Below, in pieces: positions 37,627 through 50,345 of a stretch of DNA of 64,000 nt. The stretch spans positions 150,803,517-150,867,516 of the forward strand of contig NC_088099.1 in the NCBI RefSeq assembly GCF_036370855.1, given 5' to 3'. This DNA is from Dromaius novaehollandiae (Eukaryota > Chordata > Aves > Casuariiformes > Dromaiidae). The notes beneath the pieces were generated by a model. The model searched no databases and had not been told where the DNA came from. It saw only the letters and a program-made list of their open reading frames with translations. The position numbers and the translations under genes were made by a program. The number at the start of each line of letters is the position of its first letter. Position 1 is the stretch's first letter.

Positions 37627-37676
<50 letters not shown>
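37627..37676. repeat. (AC)25 microsatellite
   Basis: Fifty uninterrupted bases of AC dinucleotide. Long and pure, so probably length-variable between individuals. Confidence 0.98.
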
Positions 37677-37679
<3 letters not shown>

Positions 37680-40600
37680 TAAAAGAAGAAACCCTGGAAA
37701 TTCTTCCTTTAACCTAAACTTAAGAGCAGCGTGTTCAAATAAAGCAAATTTGCTCCCTTCCAAATCACTGCATTTACAGGGAAAACATAAATTTTCCTCT
37801 GAAGTAAGCTTCAGAGAACACATTAGGGGTCTTAGTCATGTCGCTTAACAAGCTAATGAAAGGAACTCACTCAAGTATGGCAGTGATGGGATGGTATTAA
37901 CACTCATACACAGCAGACAGTTCTGCTTTAAATAAAATTTCCTGAATTAAAACTCAAGGAAAATCAATAGGAGTTACTAAAAAAGTGCCTGTTCCTATAG
38001 AAAGAACATTTCATATAGAAATAATCCCAAATGCACACATAATCAAAGTAATGGCAGTGAAGATTCTTTTCTTCTTGATAGCTTAGCTTTGATTTTGCTT
38101 TTTGACCATGATATGCAAAAACAATGCTGTAAAATGGCTGAAGTCAGCAATTGCTATCCTGAAGCAAAACAAATGTTTCTCAACTGAGAAAGAAAACCTC
38201 TCTCTCTCCTTTGTCCTTTGGTTTAAGCATTAAGATCTCTGGCTGAGAGAGGCCTTGCTAAAGAGCGATGTGCTGCAGGAGCAGGGCGAGTCACAGGTCA
38301 GCAGGATTTCTCAGTGTCAGGGCTGAACGGCTTTACTGCTGTTACCAAAACGCGTGAAATTCCAGAGGTACACACCAAGATGAAGAGATGCTCTTTGGCA
38401 CCGGGGTCACCCTCATCCATTACCCCTGTGTGAGTATGGCCTCCATGATCCCCACCTGCCCCCAGGTTTGCCTGTCCCTGCCCCTGGCCTGCAGCCCCCC
38501 TTCCTGTGTGCCAATACAACCTGCAGGTGGAAGGACGCAGGTGTCCGACCCCCTTTTGGCACTCCTGAAACCCCCGGAGGCTGTCTGAGACAAGGGTGCC
38601 TTCTACCCTGCCCTTGCTACAGCTCTGGGTTCGCAATTAGAGAAATAACATTTCAGGAGATGAAATCCCATGTAGCCATAGATATAATTCTCTTCCAGCA
38701 CTGGATACATACTGCAATCTAAATTTAAACTAGTGTAATGAGTGAAGCTAACAGTGATATTCTGCATTTGAGTTGAATCAGTGCAGGATTTTGAGTGAAA
38801 ATTTTCAGGGAGAACCTCTGCGCCTCCAGCACCTACTGAGCTGTGATGGGGGTAAGTCAGCTGGGCCCCAGAGCTGGTCTTTGCTCTTTTCTTAGGTACC
38901 TGGGGTGGATTCATCTCTGGGTTATAGACATCTAACTTCAGCCCTCTGAATAAAAGTGTCCACCTGTGAGCTGGAGGCTGCTGCCAGCCCCCTAGTACAG
39001 ATGTCTAGTCCCATTTGAGAGCCCCCGGGGTGCTGAAGACATCAACATGGGGCTGGTAGGACAGTAGTGCAGGACTTAAAGGTAGCCCCGTACTCTTCTG
39101 GAATACCAGCTGGATACCCTACGACATCCCAAGAGGCATTGCACACCCCTGCGTGGGCAGCTCTCTACTGACTGTAACAGGAATTTAAGCAAATAAATGC
39201 CTCTAATTCAGAGCTGAATTTCACCCCTAGAGTAACAAAGAGAGAAATGAGACACAGTAATAAATAATTTTGAGCTTCATGTACTGATACTATTACTTAT
39301 TAATTATTTGTTTAAAGTAGGTCCTGAGAACCTAAATCCTTGCCAGGACCCATGAAGTTAGGTTTTGTACAAGCGAGGCTTAAAAGCAAGTTCTGCGCGC
39401 ACAAAGGGCTTACAGACTCCCAGGGCACCATGGCGGGGAGCAACAGGCTGGGACACGGAGCACACGAGTAAATGCATGTGTGTGCTTGAAAACCTGCAAG
39501 GCTGAAAAATGGTTGATACCTCCTGCAACTACTTCTTCTTGAGGCAGACTTTAACAGCCTGGTTGGGAGGTATGCCCGAGAGTGTTTTGTCTTTCATTCA
39601 GAGGACAGAGCCTGGGCCCTTTCTTGTATGTTGAAAGGGCAGCGTAAGTAAAGGATAATGTGAGGGTGGCCCTTCAACTAGTGATCAGTGCAGCCTACCA
39701 CAGAAATGACAGGCTGTACAGATCGGCTCTACTTCGATGGTTAAAAGACTGCTCTTTGGAAAGCAAGGATAAAAATGTCTCATTAGCTCAGCAGGTTCAG
39801 GTCTTTACTCCAAACCTTAATTTGCAGGCAAAGCCACCTGAGTACTGCACTTCAATAAAGAAAAAAGAAATTCTGCATATTTTTATCTTTGCCTGCAATA
39901 CCTTCTAGCTGGCTTGTCTGAGTCACTGACGAACGAGTTTCCACATCAGAGTATTTCTGAGCAGCTTGCATGTATTGTTTTCAGTAGCTTTTTTCAAAAT
40001 GACTGTATGTTTTCTGTGCCTGCCTACTCTAGTTTCAGCAAAATACCTTTGTTTCCTCTTATTCCCTAAGGGTGAAATTAGTTTTTCTTCTGTTATTAGT
40101 TCCCCCCAACAATAGATTTTTTCCTTTTCATTTGTCTCTTAAATAATAACTTATTTTCTGCCTTTACTAATATCCTTTATTAACACTCAAGTGATTGCTT
40201 ATTGCTAGCAATTTTTATTTGTTTATAATTTTTAGTAGCAGATAGGATATTCTTAAGATTCAGGAAACATTTGGTCTAGTTTTTGTTTTCCTTTTCTGGC
40301 CAATAGATGGGACTCTTACCTCTGATATCTCTTTTCTCTTTGATCTTATTGCATAGATAAATAGTGCAAAAACCATGCTTGAAATCTGAAACCCAAAGGA
40401 TATGTTACCCCACATGTCTCTGAAAAACACATAAACAAAGGACCATAACAGATGTTGACAATTCAGATAAGACAAATACTCAGAGCACCGGAGACAGCAG
40501 AACCTCACGTGAGAGCGGTTCCATCTTTTAGACAAACTGTTTCTTGAACTAATTAGAACCACCATTCTTTTTTTTTTCCTCCAAAGAACGATACATATTA

Positions 40601-41536
40601 TAGAAGTCAGTTAACATAAAAATTAACAAATAAGCCAACAAACACGTCAAGTTAACTGAAGGTCAGTTAATCATGAATTTGACTCTTAGATACATGATTG
40701 TTGCACAGATTGCTAAAGCTTATCAGGAACTGGCCTGAACTGAACTGAAACACTGGATTTTGTTGGAAAGTGCTGTTTTGGGTGAGGGGTGGTTCCAAAA
40801 CAAATTGTTTCACAGAAACATTAGTTTCAGCAAATTTCTAGTGAAACACAGGTGGGGTGCCAGCAGATTTCTGCCTAACTTGAAACCCACCAGCTCCCTG
40901 GGTAAACCCTGATGACTCCTGTGGTCCCTGCTCTGCCAGCTTTCCCTGCTGAGGGACTCCTGATGGAAATCCTGGGATATTACCAGTGGTGCTCCAAGCC
41001 AATGCATGGAACTCCATGGCAGAGGGACTGGGACCTTTCTACCTGCTATCCCGCGTTGGGGAAAGCTCTTTTGCAGACAGCCAGGGAGCTGAATGACCGG
41101 AAGACCTGCTATGGTTAACCCAGTGTTCAGAGACTGGCTTCCCAGATTTAATTTCCATTGCATTAATTTTTTAGTGAAATGCTTTAATTACTTTAATTTG
41201 TCTTTTAAAATTTTTTTTGGGGGGGGAGGGATAGGAAAGAGACGAGATTAAGTCCCAAAGCAGAATTGCATTGTGCCACAGCAGAATAAATTTTATTTTC
41301 TGATTCTGGAACATGCTGTGAAATAGCAGTCTGATATTTGAACAGTTTTATTTCTGAGGATGCATTGCTCTATGTTGCTCTTGTTGCAATGTTGCTCTTG
41401 TGCATTTACTTCTAATGTGTTCCCAGGTGTTTGGTTCCCCTGTTTTGCACCTTGTGTGGGGGTGTCTGCACAGCCCCTTCTGTGCAATGGCCTGGATAAC
41501 ACCACATCTGTTAAGATAAGAATGTGAGTGTATGCC

Positions 41537-41554
41537 GTGTGTGTGTGTGTGTGT
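41537..41554. repeat. (GT)9 microsatellite
   Basis: Eighteen bases of uninterrupted GT dinucleotide. Confidence 0.95.
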
Positions 41555-42106
41555 ATCAAATGCATTTGCCCAGAATGGATCCCATTAAAGAGCATGATGA
41601 CCATCAACTGATGGTGTTACAGTGGAAAATGACAGTGAGCAGGATTAAACAGACAGTAACCAGGGAATTACATATGACTTTTGACACAGAGAAGGAGTCT
41701 CCCTGAAAAGGGGTATAGAAGAAGCATGAAAATTTGTAAGAGCGGGCAGGGACCTTGGAGCAGAAACAGCAGCAGCCAAGCGCCGGTTTGACACCACTAG
41801 AAGTCGCCCCTCAGCACCACGACCGCTGTCCTGGGCAGGCAGAGCATCCTCCTGCGGGATGTGCCGGGAGCCTGCGCTGGCTGCTGGGGCAGGACGGGGT
41901 GCAGTGCGCAGGACCCGTGGCCGGGATGTATGGGACCCATGCTGGGGTGTGCAGCCCTGACCGTGGTGTGCTTTCTTGCTGGTGTCTGGGTGGATGGGCT
42001 GTGGGGAGCAGCACCGCTTCACCCAATGCTGGAGCACCCATGTCTCCCGTGGGATGGGTGCAAGGAGGGGAGCTTGCATGTCCAGGACGGGGGGACCCCT
42101 TGCCGC

Positions 42107-42143
42107 TGTGTGTGTCTGTGTGTGTCTGTGTGTGTGTGTGTGC

Positions 42144-42196
<53 letters not shown>
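42107..42196. repeat. Compound (TG)n-(AG)16 microsatellite
   Basis: About 54 bases of TG with TCTG and TGCG interruptions (42107-42160) pass directly into 32 bases of pure AG (42161-42192). It joins a possible Z-DNA tract to a purine-only tract, and lies against a GC-rich patch on its left. Confidence 0.97.
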
Positions 42197-42197
<1 letters not shown>

Positions 42198-42565
42198 TCA
42201 GAGTTTCTGCAGATGAGTTACAGAACCAACCATAAAAATAAAGAAAACTGTGGTGTATATTAACATTTCATAAGTTCTGGTATTGTGTCTATTACTGGTA
42301 TTGTCCTAAATTTATAGGACACTGTCAGGAGGTTTTACTTCAGACTCTCTTTAGTCTGACACTGGACTGAAAGCCCACTGTCAGTTGGGGAGCTGTAGCT
42401 GCCCTCCCGGAGCACATCTTGTGCTTTACTGCCATCCACATGGAATCAGTTTACTGGCTGCTGGTAACTGTGTGTTGCTATTAAATTAATAAACTGCTTT
42501 GATCCTCATTTTGGTGTGAACTACATGAACTAAATAGATTTTCCTTCTAATACCTTGTTTTTGAG

Positions 42566-43066
42566 ATGATGACAACAGTACAACAATTGGCATACAGAGA
42601 TGTAAGGTTTTCTCCTCTGCAGATTTTTGTCCACTTACTTTCGACTTGCTGGACCTCATTCTTTGTCTCACATGATGGAGTTGTACATTTTATCTCTGCT
42701 GCCATACACAGGTATCTTAAGTTGTGGAAAGACATTCACTGGTTCTGGTGGAAGAATTTATTGCTTGTGCCCCACCTCGTGTTATGCCCCTGTCCCAGAA
42801 GTTCCTGTACTCTGAACCTGGTTGTGGATCCACCCAAGCAAGCGTTCACTAACTCTTTTGGTCTGAACTGGTTGGGTTGGCCAAGAACTGGCAGATGGCA
42901 GAGGAGTGTTGATGAAAATCTGAGTGCTGAGGATGATGAGCCTGCAATGAGCTTTGCAGGATGCATGTCTGCCTACACTCTGAGGTGGAAAACCACCCAA
43001 GGAACAGTTACAACCTCATGCATTTCTGTAAAACAAATTCTTAATAAGACTAGTTTTTTTATTTAA
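42566..43066 (+). other. Unrecognised 166-codon open frame
   Basis: ATG-started and stop-terminated, Trp- and Cys-rich, with no signal, domain or motif I recognise. Another frame and the opposite strand are also partly open here. It could be a decayed retrocopy or chance. I do not claim it is a gene. Confidence 0.15.
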
Positions 43067-46000
43067 ATGTATTGGCATTTTCTTTAATTCTATTTACTTT
43101 AAAAACAATCCTATTTTTAATTATAGCTTGTCCAAGGCCAGATGGCAAGAAACTGAATGTGGAGAAACACAGAAGAGCTACAATGCATAGCACTTCTTTG
43201 TTGAGATATCACCTGTGACTGAAAACTGTAGCACCCAAACGAACCTGCTTTCTATTTTTTGTAATAATCACTATTTCACCTTAACTCATTGGGGTGCAAT
43301 GAAAGTATTAGTATAGTTCTATACTGCAGGTAGACCTAGCACCTGATAAAATGAAATATTAATATTTTTGGTTCTTTCAATCTAAACAGGATTTCCTTAT
43401 TTTGGAGCAAGCCATCTCCACCATCTGCAGCTAATTCCCAGGTGGCCTCCCCGGTGAGCTGGGTGTGCATTAGACAAACGGTTTTGGCAAATCACGCAGC
43501 ATCCCACTCAGAGCACACTGAAAAGGGGTGGAGGCTTTGATCACCTACTCATTAAAAAAGTAAAATAAGTGAAAGGACAAGGAAATTTTATGATTACATA
43601 GAAGTTCTGCAAATAAAATGAGTCATTCTCTTCAACAGGGACTTTCGTTTTTCCCCAAGCTGTAAGCAGGCTGGCCTGACTGCTTAGTCGGATCAAATGT
43701 CATGCCAAATGATCAAATGTTATGTTTGCTGTCTTTCTCTGCTTTTGGCTGTCCTTTGCAATGATCTCTAACTGCTGTTTGGACAGAGGCTTTGCTCAGG
43801 ACTTTACTTACTAGGCAAATGAGAAAGTGTATATGTTATGTAGCAACTTCATGTCCGGCGTATACATAACGTACAGCATGCTTAGGCAATGTATGTGTGT
43901 CTCTATCGTCCCGCAGAGGGATCGTGCTTCCAGCCCACACCAACACCTGCTATTCCCACACATTATCTCAAATTATTTCATTCAGGTTCTGAATGAAGGC
44001 ACTAAGGTTACAGAATATTGTATTTTTCTGAACATCTAAGATGTTGTTAAATATTTTTCTTGTGTCCAGAATGATGGATTTGTTTCTCTCCTCCTACTTC
44101 CCTCCCCTATACTCCACAAAACATGTTGAACTGGGTGACCTGCACATTTAGAAGAGCAAAAGGAAGTGCCTTTTTATGTTGCACGTGGCTAACCTCTTAC
44201 TTCACCAGTGGAGGAGAATATTATTTCAAACATTGCAGGTGTACTTTGATAAGAGCAAAACAATTTTAATGCCTAGTACCTTTACATACAAATATAAACA
44301 ATTAAGAGTAATCTATCATGATACTTTAAGGCAGAGCATGGTTATATAAGGGGCCGAGAAGCAATATATTTTCTTCCAGATATAATACCGCCCAACAAGT
44401 TAGTAATTTTTCCATTTTCTCCAAAATATAATGGTCACTGTTGATATCTGGATGCTTAATTTATTGAGAGGGTAATCTGAATTGGAAGGGCAGACAGTCC
44501 TATTTTTTCATGGGAACCTGAAAACACAATGAGATGCACCAATTCTGACCTATGATGCACCTATATTCCCCTTTTCCAGCCTCTACGTTTGAGAGCATGA
44601 TGAGTAAGAGCCTCATTACATTGCTTAGCGGAGGTTGCTATGTGGTTAAGTGGTTACTTCTGTCCTGTAGCTGTAATGGGAGCCAGATCTTGGCAGCTCA
44701 GGATTCAAGCGGGCTGAATTGCTCATCATCCTCTTGAACCTGTATGCCCTTTGCCTCCCTCCAAGAGCTCCATACATCACCCTCCATGTACAGGGGACAA
44801 GAGCATTTTGCAGTGTTTTGCATTCCTGGGGAAATATGAGTGTTGAGTCAAATGATACTTTCAGCTATCTCTGGCCAGACATATTTAATTATAGTCCATT
44901 AATGTAATAATTATGAATTCATAATGGACAGTGTTTTGCTTTCCTGTAGAAAACAGTCATCATTTTGTAATGTCTTTCCTTGTTTTCCAAGTACACTTGA
45001 AGCCTTCTGTCCTATCCACTCACATTAGGGTGAATGACCTTCTTTGCCTCCAAGTTCAGGTAGATTTATATAAGCAAACATTTCCTTTTTGTAGTGCTTA
45101 ATACTGCTGCAACAGTATTAAAGTCACCAAAAAGAGAAGAGAGGAATCAAGCAGGCAATGACAACAGCAGTGCCAAGCAAACTGTGATGGCCTTACACAA
45201 AGCTGAAGCTGGTCAGTGTAATCCAAGAAAGCCAACATCATTCTCTGGTCTTTATTTTACTTTTTAAAGATAAATATATTAACAAAACTTGCTATAATTT
45301 CAATAAATTCTCATTTTCAATTTTTTCTCATTCACCATTGGAGAACAGGGACAAGGAGAATAGTGTGTGCCTATACTAGCAATCTGTAGAATTATCTGGT
45401 CTGTGATCCATGATTGCTATTACCCACATTTTGCACATTCTACTTTTCTTTCTACTTTTCTCTCCTCAGTGAAGTGGGGGAAGTGCATCCATTCCAGATG
45501 TAAGTATTGCGCAGATCAGAGGATAACGTCTCTCTCTGAACAGATTCCTAAAGTAATCTATGGAAGCATGGTAGAAAAATGAGTTTTTCTCTCTCCTGCC
45601 TGCACACATGTGAAAGGACCTTCCACAGTCTTCACAGGGAAGTTCAAAGAGGTCCCAAGATGTTTCATATCTTACAAGAACCACTGAGTTCAAACTGTGG
45701 AGAGCTCAGACTTGTGTGCTATGATGCAACTAGGTCAATTTTTGGCATTTACCTCTCTTTGCGGTTCATCATCTCCCATTTCTACATCTTGCTATTCCTT
45801 CTCTCTTTTGGTTGTTGGGAGTTTTCAGCATTTCTTTTTGCTCCTCATCCTGAAGAAAAGGAAGAGGTCCCATTCTCTCTCCCAAGCTCAGTTGCAGAGA
45901 TCCTGAGGGGCCACTTGGCAACTGGAAGAGACTGCTGTCTTCAGCAAGCTATGGTGAGGAGGGAGGCAAAGATTTTCTTCTACAAGAATGACCAATATGA

Positions 46001-48200
46001 GTAGGAAGAGAAGACTAAATTGCCCACTGCTTCTGGTCATGACACAAGGCAGGAAATATGTCCAAGAATGGAAGCTAAAGAGGCTGGAAGCTGTGTTTTT
46101 GAAGATTAAGGACAATTGGTTGGGGGCTGCCTGTCAAGTATATTTGCAGTTTTGGAATAAACCTGAATAGAGTCTTCACCTAGGAGATGTCTGCAAGGCT
46201 CCCTAGTTCCCCTCATGTTCCAAGGCTCACTACTCTTCTTCAGAAATCTGGCATAGAGGGGGAGCAGGTGGCCTGTTGTGTGCCCTGGCAATCTGGAGAG
46301 AGGAGGACCGGTAGGGTGGAGGCCACCTTGCACATCATCTTGCTTGCCATGGTAATGCCAGCTCAAGAGGGAAAGATATGACAGGGGGCACCGAGTGGGA
46401 ATCAGAGGTGCCTTTCCCAAGGAGAAAGATATGGCAAGTGGCTTCCAAAAACCATCCAGCCTACTACTTCTGCACACAGTGGGAATTGCAGACCTTTTAA
46501 CCTGCAGCTCGTTGTGCCCAGTGTCCAGCATGTGCCATACGTATATGGTCTGATATACCATAAGAAGCCATTGGAATGAAGATAAGGCTCAAAGACACCA
46601 GGATAAGAAGAACAACTTTGCAGAGAAATCAACGAACAAGCGTTTGCGCCATCTGCAATGCACAAGTATGTTTTGCATTTGCTCTCTACCTTGACTTCCT
46701 GAAAAATCTTTTCATTGCAAGTGGAGCAAAGAGCTGATAACTGCTTTACTACATTGGATTAGAAAGGACTGGCTATATAACAATAGCTGCCATTCAAATT
46801 ACTTACCTTAATAAATGTCATGTCTTGGGGACTGAATGAAGCGTTTGCTTCTTCAAGAGAAGGGAGTAGAGCATTTATTCTGCTATTTTTAAGCTGGAGA
46901 AAGAGGCATGGTCCTTTTCTTTCCCAAAATAATATAGTTAGCAAGCTAAATTATCACATGCAAAACTCAGTAACAGGCTTTAATTTTTCACACTTTTACA
47001 ATACATTCATTAGTTTAACTCTTAGAGCAGCACCGCTTTGTGCTTGGTACTGTACAAACCTACATTAACAGTCAGTCCCTGGCTGACAGTGGTTATAGTC
47101 TAAAGAGACAGCACAGCCCAAAAATGCAACAAAGGATACAGTATCCTTATTATCGCTGGGGACCAAGATGCAGAATAAATCATTTGCTTGGGGTCTTGAA
47201 TGATACAAATGAAATTTTCTTGGTCCAGGTCAACTCAGTCCAGTGCCTTACCCATTGGCTTTATATATAAGTTACCACAAATGTTCTGTTGAGATTACTA
47301 ACCTTTATAGTTAAAACGAATGAGTTTTTGATTAAATTACAAGGATTTGGATCAGAAGTATATATTACTAGATCAATATTTTCTGTTTGGGATGGCATAG
47401 TGTGATACAAGTACTGCGTGGTCATACATTTTCAAGCATTAACATAAATATCATTACTGTGATTAGCATCCTTCTCCCTTTAAAGCAAGAAACAGTCAGT
47501 ATTTCACCCACAGCTATACTTTTATGTGTACAGAAAATTACAATGAAATTATCTCTGAGAAAAATCAGTATATAAAACAGGAATTTGTAATATGTGCAAA
47601 TAAGTAGTGTTACGTAGAAAAAAACTATTACTTGATTTAAGAAGCAGCTTATCAAGGAAAAAGAAAATTAAAATAGTCAAAACTATTTAAGGGTTCAGAA
47701 TTTGCAGTTACGGTCTTACTTGATCCATATGGGAGAGCACAGTAAGATCAGAAAGTGTTATATATTTGAGAAACTATTTTTTCTATTGGCCATTTTTTCT
47801 CATACTTTTTCCTCCTCTCCAATGTCCTTTTCAAAGCTTCCTGTGGTTCTGAGTTGAATGCTGATGAGTCAATACTTGGTACAAATATATAGAGTATGTC
47901 GAGGGACTTAAAATTTGTCACCACAGGAGATCTCTGGCTTTTCCATCTGGAAAGCTGAAAAATTTAGCAAGACATGTCATTTATTGATAAATTATAAAAA
48001 TGAAGCGCCAGTGCATTTTCCTCATTTGGTGAAGTTTCACTGGATGAAAATGTTTTTATTGAGCTCTGAATAAGAAAAGGAAATAATAGCTGTGAGCATG
48101 TGATAAATATGAGTGAAAGCGGTGGAGACTTCATAAATTCAGCACTGCTGACAGTCAAACCGAATGGTGAGGGTAGAGGCTTTGCCTTCATGTGCCCTGT

Positions 48201-48450
48201 TTAAGGAGTATGTGAGTAACCGGTATCTCCTGCTCCAAGCACGGCACCACGCGGTGCTGGCTCAGCCCAAGGCAGGAGGGTTTCCAGATAGACAGGGCAG
48301 GTCGGGACCGAGGGACGCCGCTCCACCAAGGAGTCTGTCCCCTGCTCCGGGAACTGAGCCGAGGTGAGGAGAGCCCGCGGCCCTGGGCACGCTCCGTGGG
48401 ACCTACCGTCTGCACCACGGCCTGGGCATGTCCCGGCTGGCTTTCCCTGC
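48201..48450 (+). other. GC-rich patch with strong donor-like site
   Basis: About 250 bases of higher GC with several CpGs in AT-rich surroundings. A plus-strand GAG|GTGAGG site (exon end 48363) is a good donor match. No recognisable peptide. It could be a first exon of a non-coding transcript or a chance GC patch. Confidence 0.25.
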
Positions 48451-49710
48451 ACATGTCTGCAGAACTCATTTTCACCCCACTTCCACCTGCAGTTTTCCTC
48501 TTTCTAAATCTTTTTTCAGTTCCTGTTGATTTGGTAACGCTCGTAGCCGTCAGTGGTGTGGAAGGTACCACTCCTGCCAAGTCAGAGCAAATTTGGCACA
48601 GCCCATTTGCAGAGTATCATCTGTTAAAAAAAAAAGAAAAAAGTGAAAGGATTTTTAGTCTTAACACAAGAAAAAATAAATCAGTCTGAAAAAGCTCAAA
48701 TCTTTTTATTTATCTGAACAGACTCTAAATGTCAATCCCAAAGATATCCTTCAGACGCATGCAAAGACCAGACTGATTGCTTCGTTACCTATTTCGGGGA
48801 GTTACAGTGGGTCTTTTCTCTGCCATGCCTGGTCCTGAACAGGATGATGGGAAAAGCCATTGCTGGGCAGTGGAGTATGATCCATTAAAGTCTGACTGGA
48901 CAACAGACACAAAATTCAGACCCTTCTTAGAGGACCTGGAATAACAACTTTTAAGCTGAATGAGTGAATTCAAACTACATGAACCTTTGCCACTAAACTA
49001 CATGAAATTTGCTGCCGTTTGTTACAGACCTGTCACTCAGCCCAGGGTCTCTGCGGTGAAAGTGAACCTTGCCAGAGACCTGGAAACCTCCTAGCAATAT
49101 TTTCTTACTAAAAGATACATATATTCCCTAACTCAACTAGCTAGAACTGCTAGGATAAGTCACCATGTTTATTACAAAAATCAGAATCTGCCTCAAGGCA
49201 TCTGGGTTGAAGTTAAACAAGCAAAACATAACATTGCGAAAAAAAAAGAAGCAAGATTCAATTTGTTTTTCTTCTTTTTCCCGGCATGCTTCATATTTGC
49301 TGAAGCAAGGAGTCCAGAGTACTGTATTATGGTTCTTGAGATATTGATAATTCATCTTCTGAATGACTCTCTTCTATTATTTATTCATATTTGACATAAA
49401 CCCTGCAAACCCTGACAAATTCAAGGCCACTGGAGCTAAATGCTCCACAGCACAGAAGTAAAATATAGCTCCATTCCAGTTTTTACAGTCAAACTGCAAT
49501 GTAAACTTGCAACTTTATTTAAGGAAAAGAAAAACAATAGAGAATAATTTTTTAGTTTATTTTTAGCCCAAGAGGCCAGATTTATTCTAGCAGAAGAAGA
49601 AAGTGATTCTGGAGCCTAACTTTTGTTTAATGTAGCATTGCCTATGCACAAAGAAAGAAAGCAAAGTCTATTTTGCCTAAGCACAAAGAATCAGACTAAA
49701 GTAAGTGGTT

Positions 49711-49844
49711 TCTCTTTTTTCTTTTTTCCCTTTTCCTTTTCCCTTTTCTCTTTCTCTTTCTTCCTCTTCTTCTTCCTCTTCCTTATCGTCTTCTGTTTCC
49801 TCTTCCGCTGCCTCTTCTCTTTCTCAGCCTCTGCCTCTGCCTCT
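49711..49844 (+). repeat. Polypyrimidine tract
   Basis: About 134 bases composed almost entirely of C and T on the plus strand, with CTTTTCC-like, TTC-like and CCTCTG-like sub-repeats. Such tracts can form triplex (H-DNA). Confidence 0.9.
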
Positions 49845-50050
49845 TGTCAGTCACCACTTGCCAAAACAGAGCCAAGTCTGCCCTTCCCTCAGGGGCAGTT
49901 AGCTGGTGGAGCTGAACCCAAAGATTCAGAGGCCCTTCGCTCTGCTCCCAGCCGTGCCCTCCAGCCACCTCTCCTGTGCTGCATCTGGCATGCTTTGACT
50001 GCGTGGTGACCCCCTTCTACTCGCTCACCTGCCAGAAAACTAACTGAGCC

Positions 50051-50105
50051 AAAAAAAAAAAAAAAGAAAAAGAAAAAAAAGGAGGCAGAGTGAGAGAGAG
50101 AAAAT
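50051..50105 (+). repeat. Polypurine / A-rich tract
   Basis: A run of about 15 A, then GAAAAAGAAAAAAAAGG, followed by more G/A-rich sequence. It lies about 200 bases from the polypyrimidine tract to the left and is broadly complementary to it. Confidence 0.85.
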
Positions 50106-50149
50106 AATATCCTGTCAGGCAAGCCGACAGCTTATTCCGAGGGCAGACA

Positions 50150-50345
50150 AGTGTCAGAGCCGTGCACGGACCGGACAGAGCAGTGCGCAGGGAGTGGGCT
50201 GGGGCCGGGAAGCAGCGGCAGGGCGGGAGGATTGCCCTTCTCACAGCAGCGAGCCAGAAAGCCGGCAGCACTATGTCTTCTGACTGACCGGGAAAGTGCA
50301 GCTCTGTTTGCCATCAGTGTCTCCTGAGTAGCTGCAGTATAAAAG
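50150..50345 (+). promoter_or_regulatory. GC-rich patch with downstream TATA-like box
   Basis: Bases 50150-50290 are GC-rich with several CpGs and a GGGCGGGAGG stretch. TATAAAAG follows at 50338-50345 on the plus strand. Together they resemble a small promoter pointing right. No open frame or known exon follows. A TATA match alone is weak evidence in AT-rich DNA. Confidence 0.25.

Larger units (their letters stand above)
37677..48200. other. Intergenic region with microsatellites and one GC-rich patch
   Basis: No recognisable gene. A GC-rich patch (41750-42106) leads directly into a TG/AG compound microsatellite. The longest ATG-started open frame of the gene-free region, 166 codons at 42566-43066 on the plus strand, has no familiar motif. 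A short (GT)9 lies at 41537-41554. The remainder is AT-rich and featureless to my reading. Confidence 0.5.

Noticed and set aside
37461..37848. Frames of 73-96 codons across the AC repeat
   Set aside because: Their length comes from the (AC)25 repeat, which is stop-free on both strands.
41755..42235. 153- and 124-codon frames across the GC patch and TG/AG repeat
   Set aside because: Both are extended by the microsatellite (Cys/Val and Arg/Glu runs), and no family similarity is seen.
50051..50081. A-rich tract as the tail of a processed pseudogene
   Set aside because: No coding remnant or AATAAA is seen before it and no flanking target duplication, so a simple purine-rich tract is the better reading.
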